This document shows, one piece after another, positions 43,343 to 52,737 of a stretch of DNA of 64,000 nucleotides; the first letter of the stretch is position 1, and every line of letters begins with the position of its first letter. Below the pieces are notes generated by a model. That model did no database searches. It was not told where the DNA came from and saw nothing but the letters and a program-made list of their open reading frames with translations. The translations under genes were made by a program, and so were the position numbers. The DNA lies in the NCBI RefSeq assembly GCF_036997615.1, contig NZ_JAWLQA010000004.1, one strand, 5' to 3'. Origin of the DNA: Brachyspira sp949287565. GTDB taxonomy: Bacteria; Spirochaetota; Brachyspiria; Brachyspirales; Brachyspiraceae.

Positions 43343-44299
43343 ATGAAAAACTTTAATATATGTTTTACATCAAATGATAAATATGCACCTTTTATGTCTA
43401 CAGTAATAGTTTCTATATTAAAAAATTCAAAAGAAGATGAAAATTTTTATTTTCATGTTATCACTAATGATATTTCAGATGAAAATAAAAATATGATAGA
43501 AAAATTAAAAGAAATAAAAACATTTGATATTAAATATTATATTCCAAATGTAGAAAAATATAATAAATGGTTTGAAAAGATAAACCATAAAAGATATTAT
43601 GATCCATCACATTTTTATAGATTAGACATACCAACTTTAACATCAAGCTGTGATAAAATATTATATTTAGATTGTGATATCATAGTAAATTCAAGTCTGT
43701 CCGAGCTATTTGATATGGATATATCAGAATATTTTGCTTTTGCTGTTGAAGATAAAGGAGATTTAAATTTTTTAAATAAATACAAAATAAAAATAGGGCT
43801 TGAAGATAAGCATAAATATTTTAATGCCGGAATCTTATTATTAAATAATAAACTTTATTTAGAAAAAAATCTTGATTTAGAATGTGAATCGTATTTTAAT
43901 AAATACTGCAATATTATAGAATGTGCTGATCAAGATATATTAAATTATTTATTTAAAGACAATGTAAAATTTATAGATAACAAATGGAATGACTTTACTT
44001 CTAAAAATGTAAATACTTCATCTATAATACATTATGTAGGAAAAATTAAACCTTGGAATAGAAATTGTCCTTCAAATGAAGCAGTTGAATTGTTTTGGAA
44101 TTATTTTTATTACACCCCATACTATCAGCAAAATCCTATGAAATATATGCAAATGATTATGGATCAAAAAATAAAAGGATTAGGCATACATAGTAATGAC
44201 TATTTAAATAATAAAATAGATAAATTAATAAATAAAATATCTTGGTTTATACCATTTAAAAGTATGAGGGAAGATTTTAGAAATTCATTTTTAGAATAA
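43343..44299 (+). CDS. Glycosyltransferase family 8 protein
   Basis: 318 residues from ATG 43343; a TTG 15 bases earlier is possible but less likely. The GT8 features are clear: NICFTSNDKYAPFMSTVIVS, DxD in ILYLDCDIIVN, KYFNAGILLLNNKL, DQDILNYLF and HYVGKIKPWN. The C-terminal NKISWFIPFKSMREDF matches the ends of the two neighbouring GT8 genes. Probably adds a hexose to a surface glycan. It is on the opposite strand from the other two, and its sequence retains all catalytic motifs. Confidence 0.9.
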   Translation: MKNFNICFTSNDKYAPFMSTVIVSILKNSKEDENFYFHVITNDISDENKNMIEKLKEIKTFDIKYYIPNVEKYNKWFEKINHKRYYDPSHFYRLDIPTLTSSCDKILYLDCDIIVNSSLSELFDMDISEYFAFAVEDKGDLNFLNKYKIKIGLEDKHKYFNAGILLLNNKLYLEKNLDLECESYFNKYCNIIECADQDILNYLFKDNVKFIDNKWNDFTSKNVNTSSIIHYVGKIKPWNRNCPSNEAVELFWNYFYYTPYYQQNPMKYMQMIMDQKIKGLGIHSNDYLNNKIDKLINKISWFIPFKSMREDFRNSFLE

Positions 44300-44359
44300 A
44301 CAATAAATTTCTAAAATCAATTATCATAAAAATAGACTTAATAATTACAAATACGTATT

Positions 44360-45270
44360 TTATATACGCCACATAAAGCCGTATTTTTTACCTATTTTAA
44401 TTTTAAGTTTTTCTCTTAGTTTTCTTGATGGTATCCACCATAATATTTTATTCCACATATCCTTTTTATTTTTTATATATAATGGATCATATTCTACACC
44501 ACCAAGTTCAATCCATTTTTTATTGTTTTTGTCCCATTCATTATAAGGACTATTTTCCCAGAATTTACTAAGAGCATGTATTATATATACATTATCTAAA
44601 TTATCATAACTTCCTGTATAATTATAAATTTTATCTAAAATACCAATATCTAAATCAAATTCCTGTATAGCAATATTTATGACAAATTGATCAGTTGCAA
44701 CAAATTTTTCGCAGTATTCATAACACCATTTTTTATTTTATCTGTATATTTTAATTTATTTGTAAATAATATCACTCCGCTATTAAACATTCTTCTAGTT
44801 AAATCATATTTATTTCCAGAATAATTTGATACAAAATTTTTTACCTTAATTATTTCATCTAATCTTTTATTTGATATATCATAAGCTATATAAATACTTT
44901 TATCATTAAAAGATAGCATTATAGATAAATCTTTTTTTATAAGAGTATCAGTATCTAAATATAATATTTTTTCATAATCATTAAGTAAATCAAAAACTTC
45001 AAATCTGGCAAATGCCATAAAACTCCAATTAGAACCCGGAACAGAGTTTAAAAAAGATTTTGAGAAAGGATTTTCATATTTTTTTATAATAATATTTTTA
45101 TGTATTTTTTCTAATGCAGATTTATTTCTATTATTAATGGTATCAACAAAAACTATAATATCATAATCTTTTTCATCTAAAGAAAAATACTTTTTAAATC
45201 CTATCAAAACATTTCCTACAGCAAACATTTGATTTTCAGTTGAGCATAATAATAAAGCGAATTTTTTCAC
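44360..45270 (-). pseudogene. GT8 glycosyltransferase with a one-base frameshift
   Basis: From a GTG start (45270, AGGA 8 bases upstream) a GT8 frame with ILYLDTDTLIK and YDLTRRMFNSGVILFTNKL runs to KNGVMNT, then loses sense and stops at 44677. The other frame continues from the same place with CEKFVATDQFVINIAIQEF, IIHALSKFWENSPYNEWD and the shared ending ILWWIPSRKLREKL to a TAA at 44360. One missing base near 44,715-44,718 (GAATACTGC for an expected GAATTACTGC) explains it. It is either a pseudogene, a phase-variable state or a sequence error. The base run is not long, so slippage is not obvious. Confidence 0.8.
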
Positions 45271-45410
45271 TATTTTATTCCTAATTTTTTAATTACATAA
45301 ATGATAACATAAAAAAAGTTGATGTCAATTAATACAATTTTAATGTTCATTATTATATTTACATTAATTATAATAAATGATAAAATATAATCAAAAGAGG
45401 TATTATTTTT

Positions 45411-46589
45411 ATGATAGAGCTCAAAGGAAAATATAATAAAGACTGCAAAATTTTCACTGATAATATTGATGAGGAATCTTATTCCATATTGTATAAAATA
45501 TTAAATGAAAAAGCCAGTGAAGATGTAAAGATAAGAATAATGCCTGATACCCATTTAGGCAAAGGAGTAGTTGTAGGCTTTACAATGCCATTAACTGACA
45601 GAGTAAACCCTTTTCATATAGGTGTTGATATAGGCTGCGGAATGCTTACTTCAAAATTAAGTGATGAAATAAAAGATATACCATTAGAAAAAATTGATAA
45701 AACTATAAAGCAGAATATACCTATGGGGCAAAGTACTCATAAAAAAAGTTTTAATACGTTTTTTAATTTTAAAGAACTTAATGAGCTTATAAGAAATTTT
45801 ATTATCAATTATAATAAAAAGTTTAATACTAAATTTGAAGTTTTTGAAATAGATAATGAATATATAGAAAAATTATGTCAAAGAGTAGAAATTGATTTAG
45901 AGAAATTCCATAACTCTATAGGAACGCTTGGAGGGGGTAATCATTTTATAGAAATAGGTAAATCCTCAAATAATGACTATTATATCACTATACATTCAGG
46001 CTCTAGGAATTTCGGTAATCAGGTTTGCAGATATCATGCCAAAATAGCTAAAAATAGTGAAGACTGTTATTTGCAGGATAAAGAAATGTTTGATTATTTA
46101 ATTGATATGGTAATAGCACAATACTATGCAAAAATAAACAGAGAAACTATTTTAAAAATTATAAAAGATTTATTAAACATAGAAATAGAAGATACTTTTT
46201 CATCGGTACATAATTTTATTGATTTTGAAGATTTTATCATAAGAAAAGGTGCCATAAGAAGTTATAATGGTGAAAGAATGATAATACCTTTTAACATGCG
46301 TGATGGTATATTAATATGCGAAGGAAAAAGTAATGAAGATTGGAACTTTTCTGCACCTCATGGAGCGGGTAGAGTGTTATCAAGGGCACAGGCAAAGAAT
46401 CAATTAGATATGAAGGAGTTTGTAGACTCTATGAAAGGAATTTATTCAAGCAGCGTATGCAAAAATACTTTAGATGAATCACCTATGGCTTATAAAAATC
46501 CTAATAAAATAGAAAAATTAATAGAGCCTACTGTTAAAATTGTAGATAAATTAAAGCCAGTATTAAATATAAAATCCACTTCAAAATAG
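45411..46589 (+). CDS. rtcB: RNA-splicing ligase RtcB
   Basis: A 392-residue Mn-dependent RNA ligase that joins 2',3'-cyclic phosphate or 3'-phosphate ends to 5'-OH ends. Active-site motifs: GVDIGCGM (metal Asp/Cys), GTLGGGNHFIEI, TIHSGSRNFG and SAPHGAGR, whose His is guanylylated. Shorter than E. coli RtcB but of normal length for the short branch. AGAGGT lies 9 bases before the ATG. No rtcA or archease gene is adjacent. Probable role in RNA repair, tRNA or rRNA. Confidence 0.93.
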   Translation: MIELKGKYNKDCKIFTDNIDEESYSILYKILNEKASEDVKIRIMPDTHLGKGVVVGFTMPLTDRVNPFHIGVDIGCGMLTSKLSDEIKDIPLEKIDKTIKQNIPMGQSTHKKSFNTFFNFKELNELIRNFIINYNKKFNTKFEVFEIDNEYIEKLCQRVEIDLEKFHNSIGTLGGGNHFIEIGKSSNNDYYITIHSGSRNFGNQVCRYHAKIAKNSEDCYLQDKEMFDYLIDMVIAQYYAKINRETILKIIKDLLNIEIEDTFSSVHNFIDFEDFIIRKGAIRSYNGERMIIPFNMRDGILICEGKSNEDWNFSAPHGAGRVLSRAQAKNQLDMKEFVDSMKGIYSSSVCKNTLDESPMAYKNPNKIEKLIEPTVKIVDKLKPVLNIKSTSK

Positions 46590-46876
46590 AATTATTTTAT
46601 GATTTTTATATATAAAATTATAGTATTTATAATGTAATTTAAGTTTTGCAACTTATTTTATGTATATATTTTAATGATATTCTTGATTAATCATATTGAA
46701 ACTGATTACAAACTGAAAATTAATATCAAAAACTATATACAATTATTAAAAAATTTATTATACTTATATATAAATTGATGTTTATATGTGATATTAGTAT
46801 ACATAATATTAATTATTAATCTAGTATCTTTATATGTATAATATCAAAAATACATTTATAATACGGAGTTCTTTAT

Positions 46877-49042
46877 ATGAAGGATAAAATTTTCGGCGTA
46901 CTGCAAAGGGTAGGAAGATCTTTCATGCTTCCTATAGCTGTGCTTCCTGTAGCAGGTTTGTTTTTGGGTGTAGGTAGTTCATTAACTAATACTACAATGC
47001 TTGAAACCTATAATTTAATGGGTATTTTAGGACCAGGCACTATAGCTTATGATATATTATCAGTATTAAGTGAAGCAGGAAATATAATATTTGGTAACTT
47101 GCCTATTATATTTGCCATGAGTGTAGCTATTGGTATGGCAAAGAAAGAGAAAGAGGTTGCTGCTTTATCAGGAGCTATAGCATTTTTCGTAATGCATGCT
47201 TCTATTGGTAAGATGATAACAGTTATGGGCGGAGCTGATAAATTATTGGCTGGTTCTACTACAAATGTTGTTGGTATATTGTCATTACAAATGGGTGTAT
47301 TCGGCGGTATTATAGTAGGACTTGGTGTAGCTGCTTTGCATAATAAATATTATACAATAGAGCTTCCTCAAGTATTATCATTCTTCGGCGGTACAAGATT
47401 TGTTCCTATTATATCTTCTATAGTATTTTTAGTAGTAGGTATATTAATGTACTATGTATGGCCTCCTGTACAGGTTGTAATGAATAAATTGGGTGATTTA
47501 ATAGCTGGTTCAGGTTATGTTGGTACTTTATTCTATGGTATAATAGAAAGAGCATTAATACCTTTCGGACTTCACCATGTATTCTATACACCTTTATGGC
47601 AGACTTCTTTGGGCGGTACTATGATGATAGACGGCAATTTAGTAGAAGGTGCTCAGAATATATTCTTTGCTCAATTAGGTTCTCCTAGTACAACAGCATT
47701 CAGTGTTGAAGCTACTAGATTTATGACTGGTAAATTCCCATTCATGATATTCGGATTACCTGGTGCTGCTTTGGCTATGTATAGAACTTCTAGACCAGAG
47801 AAAAAGCAGGTTGTAGGTGCTTTACTTTTCTCAGCTGCATTAACAGCAATGCTTACAGGTATAACTGAACCTATAGAGTTTACATTTATATTTGTTGCTC
47901 CTATATTCTATGCTATTCACTGTGTACTTGCGGGTATATCTTTCATGCTTATGCATATACTTCATGTTACAGTAGGTATGACATTCTCAGGCGGTTTTAT
48001 AGACTTATTGTTATTCGGAATAATACAAGGTAATGCTAAAACTAATTGGATATGGATCGTAATTGTAGGTGCTGCTTATTTCTTCATTTACTATTTCTTA
48101 TTCTATACTTTAATTAAGAAATTTGATTGGAAAACACCTGGAAGAGAACCAGATAGTGAAGAACCAAAATTGTATAGAAGAGCTGATGTTGCTGCTGCTA
48201 AAGCTGCTGCAAGCGGAGAAGCAGTTGATACAAATCCTCTATTCCAATATGAAGAAGCTCCTTTAATTACTGCAGGACTTGGCGGAAAGAAAAATATAAG
48301 CGATGTTGATTGCTGTGCTACAAGACTTCGTATAACTGTATTTGATCCTTCTAAAGTTGTTGATGCTACATTGAAAGCAAGCGGTGCAGCTGGTATAATC
48401 AAAAAAGGTAATGGTATACAGGTAATATACGGACCTAAAGTTACTGTAATAAAATCAAGACTTGAGGATTATTTACATGATCCTATAAGCGATCAGGAAT
48501 CTCAGATGCCAGCAGATGCTCCTAAGGCAGAGGAAAAGAAAGAAGAGAAAAAGGAAGAGAAGAAAGCAGAAACAAAAGCTTCATCTGCATCATATAAAGT
48601 TTATGCTCCTATAAAAGGAAATATAATAAAATTAGAAAGCGTTAAAGATGAAGCATTCTCAAGCGGTGCTATGGGTAAAGGTATAGCTATTGAACCTATA
48701 GAAGGAAAAGTGTATGCTCCTTATGATGGTGTTATAGAAACTGCTTTCCCTACAAAACATGCTATAGGATTGACTTCTGATGATGGTGTTGAATTGCTTA
48801 TACATGTTGGTATGGATACTGTAAAATTAGGCGGTGCACATTTCATTTCACATATAGAAGAAGGACAAAAAGTTAAGAAAGGTGATTTATTATTAGAATT
48901 TGATATTGAAAAAATAAGAGGAGAAGGATATCCTACATTGACTCCTGTTATAGTAACAAATTCTGATGATTATACAGATGTTATACCTGTTAATGCTTCT
49001 TCTATTAATGTTGGTGATGAGCTGATTGAAGTAAAAAAATAA
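46877..49042 (+). CDS. ptsG: PTS glucose/N-acetylglucosamine-type enzyme IICBA
   Basis: 721 residues with three domains. IIC (1-420): about ten membrane helices, FMLPIAVLPVAGLFLGVG at the start, GITEPIEFTF in the active loop. IIB (about 465-535): phosphorylated Cys in VDCCATRLR. A Lys/Glu-rich linker follows (about 540-570). IIA (about 575-721): PIKGNIIKLESVKDEAFSSG and the phosphohistidine in LLIHVGMDTVKL. It takes up and phosphorylates a hexose across the inner membrane. ptsI/ptsH are not here. A 285-base AT-rich region lies upstream; no riboswitch or antiterminator site was recognised. Sugar choice (glucose or GlcNAc) uncertain. Confidence 0.9.
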   Translation: MKDKIFGVLQRVGRSFMLPIAVLPVAGLFLGVGSSLTNTTMLETYNLMGILGPGTIAYDILSVLSEAGNIIFGNLPIIFAMSVAIGMAKKEKEVAALSGAIAFFVMHASIGKMITVMGGADKLLAGSTTNVVGILSLQMGVFGGIIVGLGVAALHNKYYTIELPQVLSFFGGTRFVPIISSIVFLVVGILMYYVWPPVQVVMNKLGDLIAGSGYVGTLFYGIIERALIPFGLHHVFYTPLWQTSLGGTMMIDGNLVEGAQNIFFAQLGSPSTTAFSVEATRFMTGKFPFMIFGLPGAALAMYRTSRPEKKQVVGALLFSAALTAMLTGITEPIEFTFIFVAPIFYAIHCVLAGISFMLMHILHVTVGMTFSGGFIDLLLFGIIQGNAKTNWIWIVIVGAAYFFIYYFLFYTLIKKFDWKTPGREPDSEEPKLYRRADVAAAKAAASGEAVDTNPLFQYEEAPLITAGLGGKKNISDVDCCATRLRITVFDPSKVVDATLKASGAAGIIKKGNGIQVIYGPKVTVIKSRLEDYLHDPISDQESQMPADAPKAEEKKEEKKEEKKAETKASSASYKVYAPIKGNIIKLESVKDEAFSSGAMGKGIAIEPIEGKVYAPYDGVIETAFPTKHAIGLTSDDGVELLIHVGMDTVKLGGAHFISHIEEGQKVKKGDLLLEFDIEKIRGEGYPTLTPVIVTNSDDYTDVIPVNASSINVGDELIEVKK

Positions 49043-49065
49043 TTAAATAAAATTGTAAAAATTGC

Positions 49066-49093
49066 GGGGCTTATTAATTAAGCCCCTTTTTTT
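49066..49093 (+). terminator. Intrinsic terminator after ptsG
   Basis: GGGGCTT (49066-49072) pairs with AAGCCCC (49080-49086), followed by seven T residues. Confidence 0.85.
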
Positions 49094-49137
49094 ATGGAAA
49101 AAATAAAATATTATTGCTCAATAGTAAAAAAAATTAC

Positions 49138-49166
49138 TTGACAATAAAAAAATAAAAAATTATACT
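49138..49166 (+). promoter_or_regulatory. Promoter of the chemoreceptor gene
   Basis: TTGACA (49138-49143), 17-base spacer, TATACT (49161-49166), about 35 bases before the ATG. Confidence 0.7.
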
Positions 49167-49200
49167 TTATCAAAGTTTTATTTATTTGGAGATATTATTT

Positions 49201-51012
49201 ATGGAAGACAAAAAAAAGAAATATGTTTTAATGCTGAAATTTCTAATCCCATTTGCAGTATTCATAATAGTTGTTGTTATAGGTTTAATGTTATATTTTA
49301 TTCCTAGGTATAAGCAAGAATTTTTATTAGAGATAGAATCTAATATGTACAAAAAAGAATCTTCTGTTTCTTCTTGGCTTAGTTATTTTTATTCGGAGAT
49401 TGATGTTTTATCTTCATATTGTAAATATGAAACCGATTACAACCAAATGCTTGATTCTTTCAAAGAATTAGAAAAAATAAAAGATGAAATTGGAAATATA
49501 CATTTTAGCGGTACTGTAGGATATAAATACGGCGGATTATTAATTATAGTATATGGTGATAATATAGAAGGGTTTGATCAAACTACAAGAGAATGGTATA
49601 TAGAAGCTGTGAAAAACCCTTCCTCTCCTTATTTGAGTGCTCCATATCAAGATGCAGAAACAGGGGAAACAGTTATAACTATATCTAAAGCTGTTTTTCA
49701 AAATAATGAGCTTAAAGGGGTAGTAGGATTGGATATATCTTTTTCTAAAATAGCTAAATCCTTAACAGCTGATAAAGATAATAAATATTTTATAGCATTA
49801 ACTGATGGAAGATTTATAACTCATACAGATGCCAATTTATTATTTAATCAGCAGAGAAATATTTATACTGAATTGAATGCTCCTCAGATTAATGATAAAG
49901 ATTATGATGTGAGTCTAAATAAAAAACAAAAACAGTGGACTGCAGTTTATAAGATACCAAATACTCCTTGGATTCTTGTAGGAAATGGAAGCTCTACAAG
50001 TCTAACTAAAAAAACAATTACATTATCTATTATTATGATAATAGTGGCAATTGGTTTTTTAGTGATTCAATTTATGCTTGTTTTATTGAATGTTAATCCT
50101 TTATCTCAAACTTTAGACAGAGCTATAGAAGTTATTAAAAATATGACTAATAAACATTTTAATGCTGTTTTTGATGAGAGATTATTAAATAAATCAGATC
50201 AAACAGGTGTTTTAGTAAATTCTATTAAGGATATGCAGAAATCTCTTGGTGATTCTATTCATTTCTTTCAGGAATCACTGAATTTTATCAATAATGAAAT
50301 AGATACTGTATCGAATGGAACTGTTAATTTATCGGATAGAAGTAATACTCAGGCTAGTTCTCTAGAGGAGTTATCAAGCCTTATAGAATCATTATCAACA
50401 TCTCTTGATGAAACTAATGTACATTCAGAAGATGCTAGAAATATGAGTGCAAAAGTGGCAGATGCTACTAAAGTAGGAGTAGAAGCATCTTCAGAAATCA
50501 TAAGCAGTATGAGCGAGATATCTGAATCTAGTAAAAAAATATCAGAAATGACTAAGCTTATACAGTCTATTGCTTTTCAGACAAATATATTAGCATTAAA
50601 TGCAGCGGTTGAGGCAGCAAGAGCTGGAGATCAAGGTAAAGGTTTCGCTGTAGTAGCAAGCGAGATACGTTCTTTAGCTCAGAATGTTGATGAAACGGCT
50701 AAAAATATTACAAATACTATAAATGATGCACTTGCTAAAGTAGAAGCTGGAAACAAAGCCGTTGAAAACTCTTCAAAAATACTTAATGATATAGAATCTT
50801 TAGCACAGGATATGCTCAATAAATTAAGCTCTATATCTGAGAGAGCCGTTATGGAAGCAGATAGCATAAATCAAATTAATATTTCTGTAAGACAACTTAA
50901 TTCTATTACAGGCGAAAATAGCAATTTGGCAGAGGCAAATGCTAGTTCTACAAAAGAAGTGAGAACAAAAATAGAAGATATGGTTGAACAAATTAATAGT
51001 TTTAAATTCTAA
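49201..51012 (+). CDS. Methyl-accepting chemotaxis protein
   Basis: 603 residues from ATG 49201 (GGAGA upstream; the TTG at 49186 precedes it). Two membrane helices (about 12-34 and 275-300) flank a periplasmic sensor of dCache type (YGDNIEGFDQTTREWYIEAV, SPYLSAPYQDAETGE). A HAMP-like linker leads to the signalling domain with the highly conserved hairpin tip IQSIAFQTNILALNAAVEAA and GFAVVASEIRSLAQ. It senses small molecules, often amino acids or organic acids, and signals to CheA/CheW. A clear promoter and terminator show that it is a single-gene unit. Confidence 0.93.
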   Translation: MEDKKKKYVLMLKFLIPFAVFIIVVVIGLMLYFIPRYKQEFLLEIESNMYKKESSVSSWLSYFYSEIDVLSSYCKYETDYNQMLDSFKELEKIKDEIGNIHFSGTVGYKYGGLLIIVYGDNIEGFDQTTREWYIEAVKNPSSPYLSAPYQDAETGETVITISKAVFQNNELKGVVGLDISFSKIAKSLTADKDNKYFIALTDGRFITHTDANLLFNQQRNIYTELNAPQINDKDYDVSLNKKQKQWTAVYKIPNTPWILVGNGSSTSLTKKTITLSIIMIIVAIGFLVIQFMLVLLNVNPLSQTLDRAIEVIKNMTNKHFNAVFDERLLNKSDQTGVLVNSIKDMQKSLGDSIHFFQESLNFINNEIDTVSNGTVNLSDRSNTQASSLEELSSLIESLSTSLDETNVHSEDARNMSAKVADATKVGVEASSEIISSMSEISESSKKISEMTKLIQSIAFQTNILALNAAVEAARAGDQGKGFAVVASEIRSLAQNVDETAKNITNTINDALAKVEAGNKAVENSSKILNDIESLAQDMLNKLSSISERAVMEADSINQINISVRQLNSITGENSNLAEANASSTKEVRTKIEDMVEQINSFKF

Positions 51013-51035
51013 TATTTATATAAATACAATTTTTA

Positions 51036-51072
51036 AAAGAAATGGCTTTTATTATAGTCATTTCTTTTTTTA
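51036..51072. terminator. Bidirectional terminator between chemoreceptor and GNAT genes
   Basis: AAAGAAATG (51036-51044) pairs with CATTTCTTT (51059-51067), with T runs on both strands between two convergent genes. Confidence 0.7.
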
Positions 51073-51612
51073 TATATTTTCTACACAGAATATATAATGC
51101 GGCATATCCATATTATAATAATGTTTTACTGTATTATCTATTATTTTCATGCCATTTCTTATAGCTACTTTTTGAGAGGCGATATTATTATCTCTTATTA
51201 TCGAGTATACTCTATCAGCATTCAAAACATTAAAGGCATAATTTTTACAAGCTATGGCAGCTTCTGTGGCAAATCCTTTATGCCAGTATTTTCTATTGAA
51301 TAAATATCCTATTTCAATGAGTTCATAAGAATTATGTATTTTTTTATCTACCTTTTGCATAGTAAGTCCGCATTGTCCTATAAACTCATTATTTTCTTTT
51401 AGTATACAAGCCCATAATCCGAATCCGTAAGTTTTATATATATTTATTTGATTATTAAACCATTGATGCACTTCTTCATCAGAAAAAGCATGTTCATAAG
51501 CGTACATAGTTTCTTCATCTTGAAGTATAGAAGATAATCCTTTATAGTCTTTTTCATTATTTTCTTCAAATTCTCTTAAAATAAGTCTTTCAGTTTCTAG
51601 TATTTTTTTCAT
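51070..51612 (-). CDS. GNAT-family acetyltransferase (RimJ/RimL-like)
   Basis: 180 residues. Starts ILETERLILREFEENNEKD, as in the RimJ/RimL group. The acetyl-CoA-binding segment is GYLFNRKYWHKGFATEAA (Gly/Ala pattern), with INDNNIAS-like IRDNNIASQKVAIRNGM later. Acceptor not predictable; could be ribosomal protein, a small molecule or an antibiotic. Confidence 0.85.
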   Translation of the reverse strand: MKKILETERLILREFEENNEKDYKGLSSILQDEETMYAYEHAFSDEEVHQWFNNQINIYKTYGFGLWACILKENNEFIGQCGLTMQKVDKKIHNSYELIEIGYLFNRKYWHKGFATEAAIACKNYAFNVLNADRVYSIIRDNNIASQKVAIRNGMKIIDNTVKHYYNMDMPHYIFCVENI

Positions 51613-51679
51613 AATTATAAAACAAAAGTATTTTAGAAAAATGATATTAAATATTTATTTTTTTGATTTATTTTTCAGT

Positions 51680-51989
51680 CCCACCCTCTAGGCTTTTTAA
51701 ATTTATATGTTATTTTTGTATTATATTTCTTTTTTATTTTAATATGTGATTATAGCACCCACCCAAAATTTTATTAGTATTTATGATCTCCTAACCGCAC
51801 GCAGAGCAGCACTATAAATATAGGCTGATTAATAATTGCACTTAATTAATATATATAAAATTGATTAAACGTGCGTTGAAGAGATTGAAAATTTAATTTA
51901 AACTTGGGTGGGTTTTTATATATTCTGATTTCGTTTATAAGAAATTATTAGTTAAAATTGCATATAAATTAATAAGGAAAAAGGGCGGG
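51680..51989. repeat. Nested-palindrome element, copy C
   Basis: Same six arms as copy A: CCCACCCT (51680), ACCCACCCA (51757), CGCACG (51796), CGTGCG (51870), TGGGTGGGT (51905) and AGGGCGGG (51982). Distances are 77, 39, 74, 35 and 77. Arm context is also shared (AACCGCACGCAGAGC, AACTTGGGTGGGT). The outer pair has one A-C mismatch that becomes G-U on the other strand. No gene inside; it lies between the GNAT gene and the candidate small RNA. Confidence 0.8.
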
Positions 51990-52030
51990 CATATGTAATA
52001 AAAAAATATATTTTTTTGTATTTTTAAGTA

Positions 52031-52058
52031 TTGACAAAGTTCTGAAATATGTTAGAAT
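52031..52058 (+). promoter_or_regulatory. Promoter of the candidate small RNA
   Basis: TTGACA (52031-52036), 16-base spacer, TAGAAT (52053-52058). GTTAGAATATACTAAC (52051-52066) is a palindrome over the -10 region and could be an operator. Confidence 0.6.
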
Positions 52059-52064
52059 ATACTA

Positions 52065-52189
52065 ACAAATGTTAGAGAGCATTGATAAAGTCAACAACTT
52101 TGTATCCCTAAATTGATACAATATATTTTATAACCTTCATTTAATTAAACTGTACGCCCCCTATGATGAGTAGGGGGCAATATTTTTTT
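52065..52189 (+). ncRNA. Candidate small RNA with own promoter and terminator
   Basis: Between the promoter above and a near-perfect terminator hairpin (GCCCCCTA 52156-52163 with TAGGGGGC 52171-52178, then TTTTTTT) lies a unit of about 115-125 bases. It holds a 15-codon frame starting at ATG 52069 (MLESIDKVNNFVSLN) that has no ribosome site, so it could be leaderless, a leader peptide or chance. The next gene (DUF486) starts 104 bases after the terminator, so the unit could also be an attenuator leader. No match to a known RNA family was recognised. Confidence 0.45.
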
Positions 52190-52292
52190 ATTAAATATAA
52201 AAAATAAATATAGCAAATTTTTTTTATAACATATAATATTTTATCAATAAAAAAATTTTGTAGATAAACAAATGGAGGATTAAAATATTATT

Positions 52293-52661
52293 ATGAAAGC
52301 TATAACAACTATATTATTACTTATATTGTCAAATACATTTATGACAATAGCTTGGTACGGACATTTGAAATTTAGTGAGATGAAAGGTTTTGCTAAATTA
52401 TCACTTCCTATAATTATATTAATAAGCTGGGGAATTGCTTTATTTGAATATTGTTTTCAGGTTCCAGCAAATAGAATAGGCTTCCAAGGAAACGGAGGAC
52501 CTTTTTCATTAATGCAGCTTAAAGTTATGCAGGAAGTTATTACATTAACTATATTCACTATTTTTACAGTAGTATTTTTCAAAACAGAAACTTTAAGAAT
52601 AAATCATTTTATAGGTTTTTTATGTTTGATATTGGCAGTATTCTTTATTTTTAAGAAATAG
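52293..52661 (+). CDS. DUF486 (DMT-related) membrane protein
   Basis: 122 residues in four predicted membrane helices. TFMTIAWYGHLKF and the loop CFQVPANRIGFQGNGGPFS are the DUF486 signature. The fold is that of small drug/metabolite transporter-like proteins, but the function of this family is unknown. GGAGG lies 13 bases before the ATG. A terminator follows. Confidence 0.85.
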   Translation: MKAITTILLLILSNTFMTIAWYGHLKFSEMKGFAKLSLPIIILISWGIALFEYCFQVPANRIGFQGNGGPFSLMQLKVMQEVITLTIFTIFTVVFFKTETLRINHFIGFLCLILAVFFIFKK

Positions 52662-52684
52662 TAATTATATAAAAAAGATATAAT

Positions 52685-52720
52685 AAAAGGCAATTATACA
52701 AAATATAATTGCCTTTATTT
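52685..52720. terminator. Bidirectional terminator between the DUF486 gene and the PpiD-like gene
   Basis: AAAGGCAATTATA pairs with TATAATTGCCTTT around a short CAAAA loop, between two convergent genes. Confidence 0.8.
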
Positions 52721-52737
52721 TATTGATGATTTTTTAA

